Origin: Liquidambar formosana
Taxonomy: Eukaryota; Streptophyta; Magnoliopsida; Saxifragales; Altingiaceae
Direction of reading: 5' to 3'
NCBI GenBank assembly: GCA_039720395.1
Contig: CM077832.1
Span: 22,407,607 to 22,471,606, forward strand
DNA: 64,000 bases
Under the pieces are notes generated by a model. It searched no databases, was not told the DNA's origin, and worked only from the letters and a program-made list of their open reading frames with translations. Below, one piece after another: positions 23,110-35,550 of this stretch (within the stretch, counting starts at the first letter, position 1; each line of letters opens with the position of its first letter). A program made the position numbers and the translations under genes.

Positions 23110-24802
23110 GCTACCGTACCTATTTAGGGATGGCGATGGGCCACTTAAACCGATATCCCGGCCCAACCCATCCCTATTGGGACGGGATTAGGATTGTTTT
23201 AAATAAGATAGGGGTAGGATTGGTATTTTATAAAAAATCCCGACTCGGGTTACAAGTGGGTTTGGGTTTAGTGTGTAATCCTGCCCCGCTTAATTTCATA
23301 TACACATATATCATTTTGTTTCTATCTTAATGATGTTTTTCCAAGTATAGCTAAATTTAAAATTTTTAAATACTAATGCAATTTTAAAAATAAAATAAAA
23401 TAAAATAATTGTTCAAATATTGCAGGTATAGTGTTGAGTGGCTCTTTTTTTGGATGGTGGTGGACTGTTGGTGCTCTTTTTGGATTGCTGAAATTATGAA
23501 ATTGTATATGAAGTCCGTAATATGTAGATGGATGGGCTAGCTAACTGATTTTAGGGGGCCTCTATTGGCACCCCAAGACTTGCTTTTCATCCCCCACTTA
23601 TTTTACACTTTAAAGTTTTACAAAAAATCTAAAAGGTTTTCATAAAAGCTGATCACATATTCTATCAGAAAACATTATTTTGAACAATTTTTTAGAAGAA
23701 AGTTTTTCCAAAATCTATCATTTCAGTAGACTTTTTTGCCATTTATAGTCTTCGCATCATAAATGACTAAAAAGTTCACTTAAACAATAGATTTTGGAAA
23801 AACTTTCCTCTAAAAAGTTGTTCAAAATGACGTTTACTAATAGACAACGCGACCAATTTTTAAGAAAATCTTATATATTTTTCATAAAATCTTAAAATAT
23901 AAAATAAGTGTGGGATAAAGAGCAAGTCTTTGGGTGCCAATAGAGGCCTCCCTGATTTTATATATGGCCACTTGTAGATGGGCTTTATTTTGTAGTTGCT
24001 CTTTAGTATATATGTACTGTTTGATATGATTTTGTCGATGGCCTCTATTTTGGTGGATTACTAATAGGTTGTAATTTTTTTGGATGGACAGTGCTAGCTA
24101 AGCAATTGTAATATTTTAGTTTGTGTTAGATGAATTACTAAGTGCTGACAGATTGCTAACAGGTTGTGAATTTGTGAATTGGTTAATGAAGTGGTGTTGA
24201 CATTTTTGGATTATAATATAGGTGCATTGCTAATAGGTTGTATTCACTCTTTGAATAGGTCATTCCAGTTGTATCGTGAGATGGGACGGGGGTGGGTTTT
24301 GCATTCCTCATTTTCAAATGAAGATGAGACTTGTAGAGTATAGGTGGGGCATGGGTCCATGAATTTTTTATATGATCAGGGTTGGGATAGGATCTACCTT
24401 AATGGGCGCCCTCCTAACAGGAGGTGGGCTTTTTAAAAATAAAAATTAAATTAAATAATCATGATAAGTAAATAAATTATAATAATAATAAATGGGTTTT
24501 CAAGAAAATAAACTCCCGTGTTCCGATGGATGAGAGATGGACGTACACATATCAATCTTTTCAAGTTTTAGGGAAGGTTGCTAGCAATAACATTTACACC
24601 CTTATAATAATTTTATGTAATAAGTTATCCCTACCAAGTTAAATATCAAATCATTAAATATTAAAGATTAGGGGTATCACAGCACAAACTACGTCTTAGT
24701 TTCATGGAAGTTACAGCACAAATTAATTTTTTAACAGTTGTAAGGGACGTAATGAACATTACATATCTTTAGTTATAGAAGGTCTATGTATAACATCATC
24801 AA
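23110..24802. other. Spacer between UGT-4 and tRNA-Met
   Basis: It contains a fold-back MITE (23554-23952). The GGGATGGCGATGGGCC start near 23126 and GGGACGGGGGTGGG words near 24283-24300 resemble the ends of a degraded dispersed plant repeat rich in 'cccgaccc' words. The word CTAATAGGTTGT recurs near 24061 and 24229. No gene is seen. Confidence 0.5.
23554..23952. mobile_element. Fold-back MITE, copy 2, 8-bp TSD TGATTTTA
   Basis: The ends are inverted copies of about 34 bp sharing GGCCTCTATTGGCACCC. Perfect 8-bp duplications TGATTTTA flank it (23546-23553, 23953-23960). The interior also folds back, with ttttccaaaatctatc facing gatagattttggaaaa-like sequence. An 8-bp duplication fits the hAT superfamily. 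It is 399 bp long and has no coding capacity, so it would need a transposase from elsewhere. Confidence 0.85.
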
Positions 24803-24887
24803 GGGGTGGTGGCGCAGTTGGCTAGCGCGTAGGTCTCATAGCTTCTGAGTTATCCTGAGGTCGAGAGTTCGAGCCTCTCTCACCCCA
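24803..24887 (+). tRNA. tRNA-Met (elongator), anticodon CAT, with intron
   Basis: The acceptor stem GGGGTGG pairs with TCACCCC, A73 is at 24887, and the T-arm is GAGAGTTCGAGCCTCTC. Anticodon CAT is at 24837-24839. An 11-nt intron (24841-24851) follows the base after the anticodon, as in plant elongator tRNA-Met and tRNA-Tyr genes. The A-box and B-box promoters are internal, and a T-run near 24896-24900 can end Pol III transcription. Confidence 0.95.
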
Positions 24888-26253
24888 TTATTTACTCTTT
24901 TCAAATACATTTTAATGCATTCACTATTGCACCAGACCACTTCAATTGGGCCGCCTCAACAATTCAGACCTCATCAGTCATTACCTCCGTCTGGAATTCT
25001 GGATCTACCGACACAATGTGTGATTATTTCATAAGTTGTCGTTGCTAGTTGCTTCCAAAACGGGGTACAATTCCTGTGATTTCGATCTTTGGGTTTTTGC
25101 TTTTCCTATTGGAGGTTGCATATCCAAGTTTTGTCGAGACCCTTCACCTTCAAGTTTTGTTGTTACTAAGGTCCGACATTGTGCAGAGCTATCTGCTGAC
25201 GCTCTGATCGATGTAGTTTGGCCCATGGAGGTGAAAGGGCACCCTTGAAGAAGAAGAAGAAGAAGAAGAAGGTGGCGGCGGAAGCCGCGGCAGCAGAAAA
25301 GAAAAGGTTGGAACTGAACTGGAAGGGAGAGGGATGGGGCTGTGGGAAACCTCCATTTTTCGGAAAAGCCTAACTGGTTTATAATTAACCTTTTTCACTC
25401 CTTAAAAGCAGTAAAAGAGAGAACTAGTTGTCGCGACTCCCTCTACCTTTCACTTTGACAAGAGGAGCTTAGATAGACCTACTAAGAGGAACTTAGACGG
25501 ACCGCAAACATTCCCTTAAGTAGGTTGAACAATAACCTAACTTCAACCCCACCAAAGATTAATGGATGGCTCCAGTGTACAGGTGGTGAGAGGTTCATAA
25601 ACTTGTGAAATTTACTGATCAGTGATCATCACCAATTTACTCTGGCCAGCACATAATTTAAAATTCACAGAAACCAAGATTTGCTCTTTAACTGTAAACA
25701 GTAGAAAGACGTGCATTCATCATTTCACCTTCCCTCAAAGCCAAAGATCTATAGACCTGTAACAAGTAACAAAGAATGATTGCGCAACCTGCTAAAAACA
25801 AAGAAAAAGAAAAGTGCCTTCCCTTCATTATGGTACATTTATGTGGATGCTATTGTATCATCACAAATCATTAAGATGAAATTAAAAATAAAAATAATGA
25901 AAACTCCTTTATCGCTCAAATACATATTCAATCCCAAAGAATAATTTATAAGCATGAGCTAGTTCAACGTAAAACTTCATCAAAGAGATCCCTCCGAAGT
26001 TTCATCTCCTTTTTCACCTTCTCCTTCTTCTTCCTCCTTTAGGCTATCTTTTTATGGGACAAAATTACAACAAAATAGTTTTTACCTACAACTACAGACA
26101 CCAGTTCCCCCTTCCACAGCTCAAACTGATTGAGAACTGCTATCTTCCGCTTCACATGCATCAGCATTTGAAGAAGTCTGCACCCAAAAATGGAGAACAT
26201 GATCGATGGGGTCAGCCATATATAATTGCTGGTACTAATGTTGCCCCATGCAA
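24888..26253. other. Spacer and 3' UTR region of the DnaJ gene
   Basis: It contains a (GAA)n run (25247-25271) followed by a GC-rich Gly/Ala-type patch. The part from about 25650 to 26253 is probably the 3' UTR and downstream DNA of the minus-strand DnaJ gene. Short frames at 25029-25398 on both strands are not convincing. Confidence 0.4.
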
Positions 26254-29200
26254 CTATCTCCTACTGCTTGCAGTCTTGCCTTTGCTTAGATTGGCAAGTT
26301 CCTCAACGAGCCTCTTCTCTTCACTGCTCAGCCTTTTGGGGATTTCAACTTGCACGCGAACTAATTGATCACCCCTCATGTTGCTTTTATTTAGTAAAGG
26401 AACACCTTTCTTTGCCATTACCAGTGTAGTATTTGGCTGGGTCCCAGCTGGTATTTTCAAATCCACCATGCCGTCCACTGTAGGAACTTTGACTGTAGTT
26501 CCCAAGATCGCGTCAATGTATGACACCTTGCAGGTGTACAGAATGTTGGTGTCATCACGTTTAAGTACAGGGTCCGGCAGAACTTCAATAATGACAAAAA
26601 GGTCACCTGGAGACCCACCTCTCCTCCCAGCATTACCCTCAGAACGTACCCTTAAACGGCTACCAAAGTCCACACCAGCTGGAATTTTCAGACTGATCCG
26701 CTTTGTCCTTCTCACCCGGCCATCCCCAGAACATGTATTGCATGGGGTGGAGGATTCCCCCGTCCCACCACAAGAAGAGCAAGTCATCACCTGCTGGAAG
26801 ATGCCTAATGGGGTTCTTGCTGATGAGACAACTTGGCCTTGCCCCCCACACGTGCTACATCTGGACGGCTTGGTCCCTGGTTTAGCACCTGAACCATTGC
26901 AGGTCGCACAGCTCTCAAGTCGGCTTATTTCAATCTCCTTTTCAACACCATACACTGCTTCCTTAAAATTTAAGATAAGATTGTAATATTCATCTTGGCC
27001 ATCAACTGCTCTATTCCTGGAATCTCTGCCCCCCATGCCGCCCATACCACCCATACCACCCATGCCCTCAAACAGCGACTCAAAAAGATCAAAAGGATTG
27101 CTAAAATCCTGGCATAATAGAGCAAACCAATCTCATAGTAAGAAAATAGATGTTGAGAAAAATAGAACCGATAATAGATTTTTTAAGGCAGTGAATTTTA
27201 TTCATCACCATTAGAGTTACTCACCCCCATGCCCATACCAGCACCTTTAACTCCAGCCTCCCCATACTTGTCATATAAGGATCGTTTCTCATCATCTGAC
27301 AATACCTGCAGAACAATTAAATTCCTAGTAAATGATCTACTCTTGTCAATCGTGAATCACAGAACTGAATAGTCATGAAACTGAACCGTACCTCATATGC
27401 ATTGCTAATATCCTTGAATTTCTGCTCTGACCCTGGTTCTCTGCAGCATAGAATAGAATAAATCCACACAAAAGAAATAAAAATAGGCGACATTTACTAA
27501 TATTTTATGAATAAACAAAAACAATGTCACGAGCAAAACACAGATCAAATAGAATGCTGTTAGTTTCAAACACATATCGAACAGAATACTATTCCAAACA
27601 ACTATCGATAGGGTAACATCCATTACTTTTTCTTGCTTTAAAGTAGGGTGCACAATGGTTTGGTTCACAGTTTGTACAAAACCAAACAGCCAATTTGGTC
27701 CAGTTTTGCTAGTTTTTTCTTCTTCTTTTTTTCTTTTTCTTTTTTTTTTCCTTTTCCATTCAGTTTGGTTGTAGTTCCAATTTTCAAAAACTGATTTAGT
27801 TTGGTTTGGTTTTGGTTCATTGGTCAGTAAAACCAAACTGAACCGTTCCTACTAGGCTACTTCTAAGATTAGGGCTAATGGAGTCTGGCGTTCACATTCA
27901 TCAAGATAGAGTCCTATGCCTGCCTGCTAGTGTTGCCTTCCTCTGTTAACAGATACTGGAAGGTCTCTCTTAGCTTGGCATAGTCTTTCATCTCAGCTAG
28001 GGAGTGAATAGTGTTCAGATGGTTTGAGTCCTCATAAACCCCATTTTTACTTATTTTTAGTAATATTGTCTATTTTTTCAATGTTTAGATTGGAGAATGA
28101 AGATAGGGGAAAGAAGATTAGAGATGGAAGTAGGTGGAGAAAAAATAAATAAATAGATTGAACTTTGGAGATTGGTCTTGTTGATTTCTAGTTTCCTCTT
28201 GCTTTTAGATTGGCATGTATTAGAGTGGAGATTTTAATTTAGATTGACATATGTTATTAAGTATCCATTTTGTTACAATGTTTAGTGCTGTTTTTTAGTT
28301 GACAATGTTTAATGGTATTATTACAAACTGTTTTATTTTAAATTTTGATTGTCATTTTTTTCCACGTTGTTATCCATAATTTGTTGATATGAGAAACCAA
28401 AACCAAACCAACATTTTTTTTAGTTAGGCTTGGTTTGGTTTTTAATAGTATAGTTTGGTAAATAACCAAACCGAATTACTTTGGTTTGGTTTTAATTTTA
28501 GTCTCAAACTAAACCATGTGAACCCTTAATTTAAGGAACATCAAATAAGTTCAAAGCAAATAAATAACTTGGATATTATACACACCTGTGTTTTTTTTTT
28601 TTGGATGAAGTAATCATGGGTATGTATATGTATATATAAAGGAAACAAAAGGGCGTAGCCCTCATACATAAGACATACAAGTGCTAAGCATGGCCACCCT
28701 AAGAACCAAACAAGGGAGCCAACAAAAAGAATAAAGAGGGAAACAACCTTCATCGACTCCCTCCTAAAAATTTAGGGAGTCAACAAACATTAAGAAAGGA
28801 GAATTAAAACCTCCCTTATAACTACAAAACCACCAAAAAAGATTTTTAACCAAATAGGATTTGAGCTCCACAATAGGCATTTCTACCCCTTCAAAAGTTC
28901 TCGAATTTCTCTCTTTCCAAATGCACCAAAAAAGAGCATGAGGGACCATCTTCCGCACCACCTTAGCTTCTTTCCAACCCCATTTAAACCACCAACCCGA
29001 GAGAGTATCATGAGCAGATGAAAGAAGTACCCATTTGATTCCAAATAGATGAAATATTAACTCCCATAAACTTCTAGCCACCCCACAATTAATGAAAAGA
29101 TGGTCTGCCGTTTCTACCACTTCTTCACACATAATGCATCTATTAGGCATCAACCATCTCATTCTAGTCAAGTAATCAATAGTGAGGCATTTACCTCTAA

Positions 29201-29799
29201 CCACCAACCAAATATTTTTAGCCGGTTGAAACAATATACACCTCAGTGTTTGTAGGCAACCCCACCTTTTCCCCAAATTCCACAAAAGAAAGACCCTTAG
29301 ATTAATACAAGAGCTCCTCGCATAAACAGTTTAAGATGTCCATAAGTTCAAATTATTCAGGTTCTTTTTTTCATTTGTTTTCCTACATTTTCTTAATACT
29401 CTCAATCATCATTTCCAAACTCCACAAGTGGGCCCCACAAGATGGTTGGGCAAGTCTAGGCTAGCATTTATGGCACCCTCTTTGTAGCAATGCTCATTAT
29501 TTCACATATCTACAATCCATCATCTAACATCATTTGTGTGGGGCAGATTTTCCAATGAAGTACAGGGTCAACATGTATGCCTCGTTTATAGTTTCCAAAA
29601 GTAACAAACTTAAAAATGCACAATTGGATATGATATATCATACAAGTTACTCTTTCTTTTTTCCTTTTCTCCCTTTTTTTTCCTCTTTTTTTTTTTTTTT
29701 TTTGGCAGGGTCGGGGATTTAATCATGTAAAATGAGGAATGGAAAAATCAACTCACTTGTTCACATCTGGATGATAACTTCTAGCAAGCTTCCGATAAG
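26254..29799 (-). CDS. DnaJ/Hsp40 class A chaperone, plastid type, 3' part
   Basis: Four exons are read on the minus strand: 29799-29757, 27440-27392, 27305-27225 and 27108-26254, all with GT-AG borders and consistent frames. The first gives the end of the J domain with its HPD signature (SYHPDVNK), which stimulates Hsp70 ATPase. A Gly/Met-rich linker (repeated GGM) follows. Then come four CxxCxGxG zinc motifs ([32 protein letters not shown]) and the two C-terminal substrate-binding domains, ending KGKTASSRR. It is closest in kind to chloroplast DnaJ A proteins, which work with stromal Hsp70. The exons for the transit peptide and J-domain helices I-II are missing: they should lie upstream (right), where there is a repeat and then the N gap. 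The intron 27441-29756 holds repeats. Confidence 0.9.
27638..28535. mobile_element. Fold-back repeat with 'tttggtttggtt' words
   Basis: The left end (ttaaagtagggtgcac, then aatggtttggttcaca) and right end (tgtgaacccttaatttaa, preceded by aaactaaacca) are inverted. Inner tracts of GGTTTGGTTT and AAACCAAACC also face each other. This resembles a common degraded plant repeat class. It lies in the DnaJ intron. No target-site duplication was found. Confidence 0.45.
28590..29290 (-). mobile_element. LINE 3' fragment with zinc-binding RT domain
   Basis: A minus-strand frame (29285-28764, 173 aa) carries the reverse-transcriptase zinc-binding region seen at the C-terminus of plant L1-type LINEs: [18 protein letters not shown] (a C-x2-C-x7-H-x4-C pattern), then a Trp-rich tail. 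A T14 run at about 28588-28601 is the poly(A) tail of the inserted copy. The 5' part (endonuclease, RT) is absent, as is usual for 5'-truncated LINEs. It lies in the DnaJ intron in the gene's own orientation. Confidence 0.8.
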
Positions 29800-30104
29800 C
29801 TGAAAATTGAGGAGTATACAGAAAGTCAGAATAAGTTTAATCAAAGGATATGAACATACTTTGTCAAAAATAATTCATTCAACTGTGTGAGCTTAACCCA
29901 TGAGAAAGAAATAGTAAGAAAACAAATTTATCCAACATTCTTAAATTTTTAGCAGGATTCCTCTACCAATGTAACACAATCAACTCTATTAGCTGAGAGG
30001 CCCTTTTTTCTGCTGTCTAAACACCTGTTTGTCTTCAAAAAAAACTAGAATTTTGCTCAAGATTGCTCAATTTATAAATCCAGATTGTGCATTTATTAAT
30101 AAAT
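29800..30104. other. DnaJ intron sequence, nothing recognised
   Basis: No exon with J-domain features, element or RNA gene is seen between the first visible DnaJ exon and repeat R2. Confidence 0.4.
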
Positions 30105-31496
30105 TGAAATATGATTATTAATAAATTATATTTTTTTTTAAATTATTTGCACCTCAAAACCATGCATAAGATATAAATAAAATAAAATAAAAAAATAATT
30201 GAATCAAAATTCTCCTCCCCTCAACTAAAATCTGATTCCACTCCTGTGTGAGAGTAGCAATCCCATTCGTTTGAGGGGGGGGGACTGTTTTGGGATAGGG
30301 TGAGAGAGTGAGAGAGGACCTTTTTTTTTTGTGGCTGTGAGAGTCAGAGATCTGTTCGTGTGGGGTAAAGGATGGGTTTCACCAGTCAACATGAGATAAT
30401 GATCTGAATCATTTTTGGATGCCTATAATAATTGGAGTGCACATCTCAAAGATTTTATGTTTGGTACTTTCCTAAGAGTTCATAATTGCAGATAGATAGT
30501 AAATTACCATATAAGTAGCAAGGACAATTTTATTATGGGTAGTTATGGATTGGCCCGCTAGAGAGTGACTATCTTTAAATCAGCCCAAAAAAAAATTTTC
30601 CTATTATATTGAACCCATTTTTTATGTGAAGTTACAAGAATGACCCTATTCACATGATTTACCCCCTCTGTCAACAATCTGCCTTGTCCTTGCCCATAAA
30701 CTCTTCCACTCCTGGCAACTCCATTTTTTCCAGTTTGCTCCATCTTTTCTGGCAACTCTCTCTTTTTTTTTTTTTTTTTTTAATGTATCTTCCTTTTTTT
30801 TTAGATGAATCATTGAAACTGTATTTTAAATTTTTTGAACTTGAATCATTGCCCATTTCCCTCTTAAACTTAGAAAATAGAAACCAAAAAAAGAAAAACA
30901 TATATATATAATACAATTCTGATCAGGTCAGCATATATTGATATAAGTTATATCAGTACCATGCATTAGGGTTATATCTCGTGCGCATTGGCCTAATGTC
31001 CCCATAATCCACTAATGCATAAGGTACAACCCTTGATGCAAGTGTTGATATAAGTTATATCAGCACGTGCTTATCTTATCATTATATATATATGAAGCAA
31101 CAGCAGCTATAACCCTCCCACACCGGCCTGCATCCTCTCCAACCAACAACCAAAAAAGGAGCTAGCGGCCCGCGATGAGAAGTTCTTGTTGCATCTTTAG
31201 GTTCAAATCCATGCCAGCGCCGAGATCGCTCCCTTTGAGGGTAGATCATGAGTTGAAGATGGAAACTCTAAGAAAATAAAGATAAAATAAAAAGAAAGAA
31301 AAAAAAGGGCAGATCCACGATGGAGGGAGAAGGTAGATTGGGAGGGGCAAAGGAATGGGAAAGGAAGATAGACCCCTTGTTGTATGGAAACCCAAATGCT
31401 ACCTTGCCCCACACTTTGTCCCACAGTATGCATATCGGAGGGTTTTAATTTTTAAGATTTAATCATATCAGTGGATCTTACAACTTTACCCTCTCA
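30105..31496. repeat. Segment R2, copy of the UGT-2 intron segment
   Basis: Same orientation and order as 10437-11900, including the gatataagttatatc MITE (about 30917-31080) and the start of the AATGCTACC element (31396), where the N gap cuts it. No UGT exon is seen on its left. Whether UGT exon 2 lies in the gap cannot be told. Confidence 0.85.
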
Positions 31497-31596
31497 NNNN
31501 NNNNNNNNNNNNNNNNNNNNNNNNNNNNNNNNNNNNNNNNNNNNNNNNNNNNNNNNNNNNNNNNNNNNNNNNNNNNNNNNNNNNNNNNNNNNNNNN
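31497..31596. other. Assembly gap (100 N)
   Basis: Exactly 100 Ns, the usual placeholder for a gap of unknown size. It separates R2 from a gypsy gag fragment, so the DnaJ upstream exons and the gypsy pol genes may both be missing here. Confidence 1.
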
Positions 31597-32614
31597 TTGT
31601 CTTGCGACTCCTCACTTCCTCAGTCTTGATTGTCCCATCATTGATAGCATCTTCAACCTGCGTGCCAGCCCCAATGAGAGCTTTGAAATTTGGGAAATAG
31701 TGGGCAAATAGGTGCTTGTGATACACGGGCAGCAGGTTCTTAACCACTAACTGAATTTGGTCCTCCTCATTCGGCCTATCCGTCATTCTCGACGCCTTTT
31801 GTCTCCACCGTGTAATATAAGCGGAGAAAGTTTCATGAGCCCCTTGCTTGGTAGTTTCTAGGTCCCTTCAAGTAACGTCCACCTCTGTGTTATACTTGTA
31901 GTGCTCTGAAAACTCATTGCATATGTCTTCCCAAGTCCGGGTTCTATTCTCATCCAAGGATAAGAACCATTTCAAAGCAGAAGTGGCCAAGGTTTCATGG
32001 AACATTTGAGCTAAAAGCTCGTCAGTAGCCCCTCGAGGGTGCATAGCTCGCACGTACATCTTCAAATGAGTCTTAGGGCAACCCGTCCCATCGAACTTTT
32101 CTAACTCCGGCATCTTGAATTGTAGTGGAATACGAGCCGTTGGAAACAGGGATAGAGTCCGCACATCGACCATGTCATCAGCCCTGCGAATCCCTTTTAT
32201 GGTTCTCTCCAAAGCTTCTACCTTACTAGCTAACACGGAATCACTGCTAGTACCTTTCCCCTTGGCTTCCCCTTCTAGGTTGGTGACCTCAGGTTTCGAG
32301 CTACTTTCCCCCCTTGTCTTGGTGTTCTCATTGGATTGAGGTCCCTCTTCGGTGCCAGCCCCATGAGGTATACCCGAGGAATGGGCCTTAGAGCCATTTT
32401 GTTCAAGATCCGCCATCTTCTGTTGGTTCTCTTGAGCCATTTTCAATGCGGTATCGGATGTCTCGGCGGTATGGTCAAGCTTGGTCATGATGGCTTTCAG
32501 GCAAGCCTCAAGGTCAAAGTGCCCCTCACTAGTTCTTTCGTCGGCCATGTCTGTCTGATGGGTAGACTCAACACTCACTAGACGCCCTTGTGGATTGCGG
32601 ATCCAAGCCAGCAC
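31597..32614 (-). pseudogene. Ty3/gypsy gag (Tat/Ogre-like), broken and cut by gap
   Basis: The minus-strand frame starts at about 32614 and runs to the gap. It has an acidic, coiled N-terminal part with repeated Glu/Lys/Gln, then a retrotransposon gag domain (ALKWFLSLDENRTRTWEDIC and a later PVYHKHLFAHYF stretch). An in-frame TGA at 31868-31870, where an Arg codon would be expected, breaks it once; the frame continues after it. No protease, reverse transcriptase or integrase is visible, since the downstream part is in the gap or lost. It belongs with the LTR at 33425-35550. Confidence 0.8.
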
Positions 32615-33403
32615 GTCTATGGATAGAAAAGTTTTAACCTTTAGCCTAAGGACTTGTCCTAAACCTCCATATTTTCCTTAATGAACTCGGTCTCTACACC
32701 ATGTTCAATTAATTCATTCCTTTTATCCAATTATCTTTACAGGGGTCATGGATTAAGGGTATGTTTTAAAGAATAGGGCATAGAGTCCTTCAATTAGGTT
32801 TAATTAATCCCCTAGGACTAGCACATCACAAACATAGCTTTACATCCTATTTCCTTAATTTATTCCTCCTAACCCATGGCCTTAACGAAGGCTAGGGTTT
32901 AAAGGTCTATATTAAGGGCATAAGATATAAAGCCTCACACCACAAACACGGCATAGCATCATTACAAACAATTGTGGGTGCATAGAGGTGAGACCGTAGT
33001 GTCCTACAAGTCTGTCTATATGGACTAATGATAAAGGTAGGCTAGGGTCCTTCACTTGCTTGAGCAATCCTTATACCTAACCACATGTGGCATCAGGAAC
33101 GCCGCGTGGGTCCAGCAGTACGTGATTAACTCATTTAATATACCCAAGAGCAAGCCCAAGGGTACTAGGCAAGAGAGGTTGATAGCTTTCGCCCCAACAC
33201 ATGGAATCAGGAAAACCAAGGTTGAGACTAGGCCGATCGTTGGCAAGGATACATCGAGGGACATCGATCCTAACATGCAAGAGTTTGCGCACACAATGCA
33301 ATAAATGAAAGCACACAATCAAGCGGATGCAATGTGATTGATTTTAATTAAACATAAGAAATTAACCTAGCCCATTTAAACTTTGTAGAGTCTAGCCCAC
33401 AAA
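32615..33403 (-). other. Gypsy untranslated leader
   Basis: The DNA between the primer-binding site and gag on the minus strand has only short frames on either strand. Confidence 0.6.
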
Positions 33404-33421
33404 TCCCCAGTGGAGTCGCCA
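33404..33421 (-). promoter_or_regulatory. Gypsy primer-binding site
   Basis: On the minus strand TGGCGACTCCACTGGGGA follows the LTR end (..TTCACA) after three bases. A tRNA-primer site starting TGGCGACTCC is typical of plant Tat/Ogre-type gypsy elements (reported as tRNA-Arg-primed for Ogre). It fixes the LTR edge and the element's direction. Confidence 0.7.
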
Positions 33422-33424
33422 AAC

Positions 33425-35550
33425 TGTGAACCCCGGAAATTGGGCCCACAAGGGATTGAAAGAAAATGGGTTTGAAAAAGAAAAAGGAAAGGAGTCGCCA
33501 CCTTATTTTTTAAAGGAAACAAGGAAAACCCTAAAAATAGTTTGTTTTAGGAAAACAATTTGAATGACTCCATAAAAAAGGAAAGGCAAAAACCAATCTT
33601 TTGAAAACCAAAGAAATCAGGGATTCGGAGGCTAAGTTATGACATGGGAAGGTTCTAGGCAAAGCCTATAGGCACCCATGTCACCCTTTCGGTCTCTCAG
33701 TTCATTTGGGCTAAATTAGGATCTTTCCCATACAAAAATCAGCAAGTATATCATCACAAGAATTGCATGCATATCATATATTTCATTCATCCATCCATGC
33801 ATAATAAGCACATAAAAACAGAAAAAGAAAAAGAAGAAAACAAAACAAAAATAAACCTAGGATGCTTGGATCCTAGAACGGACTTGAGCCTCACGAAGAG
33901 CGCCTACGTACCATGCAGCGAAATACATGGATCAAAGTCCACGTAGTTCGATTAGAATTAGGGTTAAGACCTAATATAAACCTATGGTTAAAACCCTAGG
34001 TTTCCTTATTTGATCAAAAGAGAATTGATAGAAAGTTTGATTTTAGGAAAGAAATCCACAAAATGGAAACTTTAATAAAAACCAGAATTTTGTTGGTTAA
34101 GGAAACCTCTAATTAAACCATAGGATCATATTAAAAATTAACCCTAGATAGAGAGAAGAGAATGAGTTAAGAAGAAAGGTGAATTGGGGCACCTTCACAC
34201 CCACTTACCTGAGCGCAATTAGCTCCAAGCATTTAGCCATTTCAGACATAAGCAGCCCTATTTGCCATAGGACAAATACCACACCTATTTGCACCCTTAC
34301 AAGTGCTCAAAACCATGCAAAAACACTAACATGCAAATCTGGACAGAATAGTATTATGACCTAAAATCATCCACTAAGCATGCCAATAGCAAAAACAGCG
34401 AACAATAATAAGTCCTAACATATTCCTAGAACCATATCATGCATAAAAACCCTAAAACATACTAACATGCATGCAAAACTATCATGTTTACTCCATATGA
34501 AAAACATATACAGCAAACACGAAGAAAAACCAATAAAAAAGTCTACTTTATCATGCTATATGAAAACAAACACGAAACAATGACTCTAAAACCCTAAACT
34601 CACAAATATGCTTAAAAACTCACAAGACATACTTTAATCATGCTAAAACCAAACTAAACAGAAATTATATCATGCATATTAACTAACTAAAGCAATATAA
34701 CATGATGAAAATCCTAACTCTAACATGCAATGACACTAATCCTAGCACAAGGACAAACAGGAGCACAAGAATCATAACTATGCATTAAAAACCTAAAGGA
34801 CAGCCCTAAAGCATGCTAAACAGTAGATAAAAAATAGATATTCCATGTATATTAACTAGCTAGAGTGTTAATACATGATAAAAAGGCTACCTTTAACATG
34901 CAATAAGCCTAACCCATATGAAAACCTAGTTTAAGCTTGAATAGAGAAGGAGAATACCTTATTCTCTCTCAAACACTCAAGTATTAATGCATAAAGTGGC
35001 TCTCCTTGTGTTTGTAATTGTTCGTGGCTCCTCAGGTCTTTAGAGTGAATCAAACCAACACGAATCCTCCTCTTTGTCAAAGTGGTATCACAGCAAAGAG
35101 ATCAAAACTCAACTCAACTTTGAAAAGAAATAGAAAACAAAAAGAGAACAAGAGAAAAGAAAAGTGATTTTCGTCACTTTGCAGCAGCAGCAACTTCAAT
35201 CACGTTTTTGGGTATGAAAACGTTGGATTTGGACAAAGCTTGTGAAATACAAAGTTGTAGAGAATTGAATTATCTTTCTAACAAGAATAATTTCATCAAA
35301 TTCTGACTTCGGATGAAAACGTTATGATTAAAATACGACTGCTGGTTTTCAGAAAATCTGCTGCTGAATTATGACGAATTTCACTCCCTCCAAACCCTCT
35401 TCTCCTCTCCCCTGTTTAAAGACATTAAGAGAGTATTTATAGCTGAAATCTGGAGTTTCCCTTTCCTTCCTGGACTAGGTTTCCTTGGAGAATAATCAAA
35501 AGGTATTTTATAATGATAAAAGACTTCTAATCTGAATAGGAAAAGGAATT
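33425..35550 (-). mobile_element. Gypsy LTR A (5' LTR, U3-truncated)
   Basis: Minus-strand LTR ending ..TTCACA at 33425. It carries a CTATAAATA TATA box near 35432-35442 and a conserved GGTAAGT donor-like site near 34203-34210. Its R/U5 part is closely similar to LTR E (62845-64000) read the other way. The U3 end is cut where copia sequence begins, at about 35551, and no TG start is seen. Frames inside are chance. Confidence 0.8.

Noticed and set aside
25247..25340. GAA repeat followed by GC-rich patch as a possible gene start
   Set aside because: Frames on both strands are short; no downstream exon or domain could be found.
26378..26986. 202-codon + strand frame
   Set aside because: Lies opposite the conserved zinc-finger exon of DnaJ; a shadow of that reading frame with no family features.
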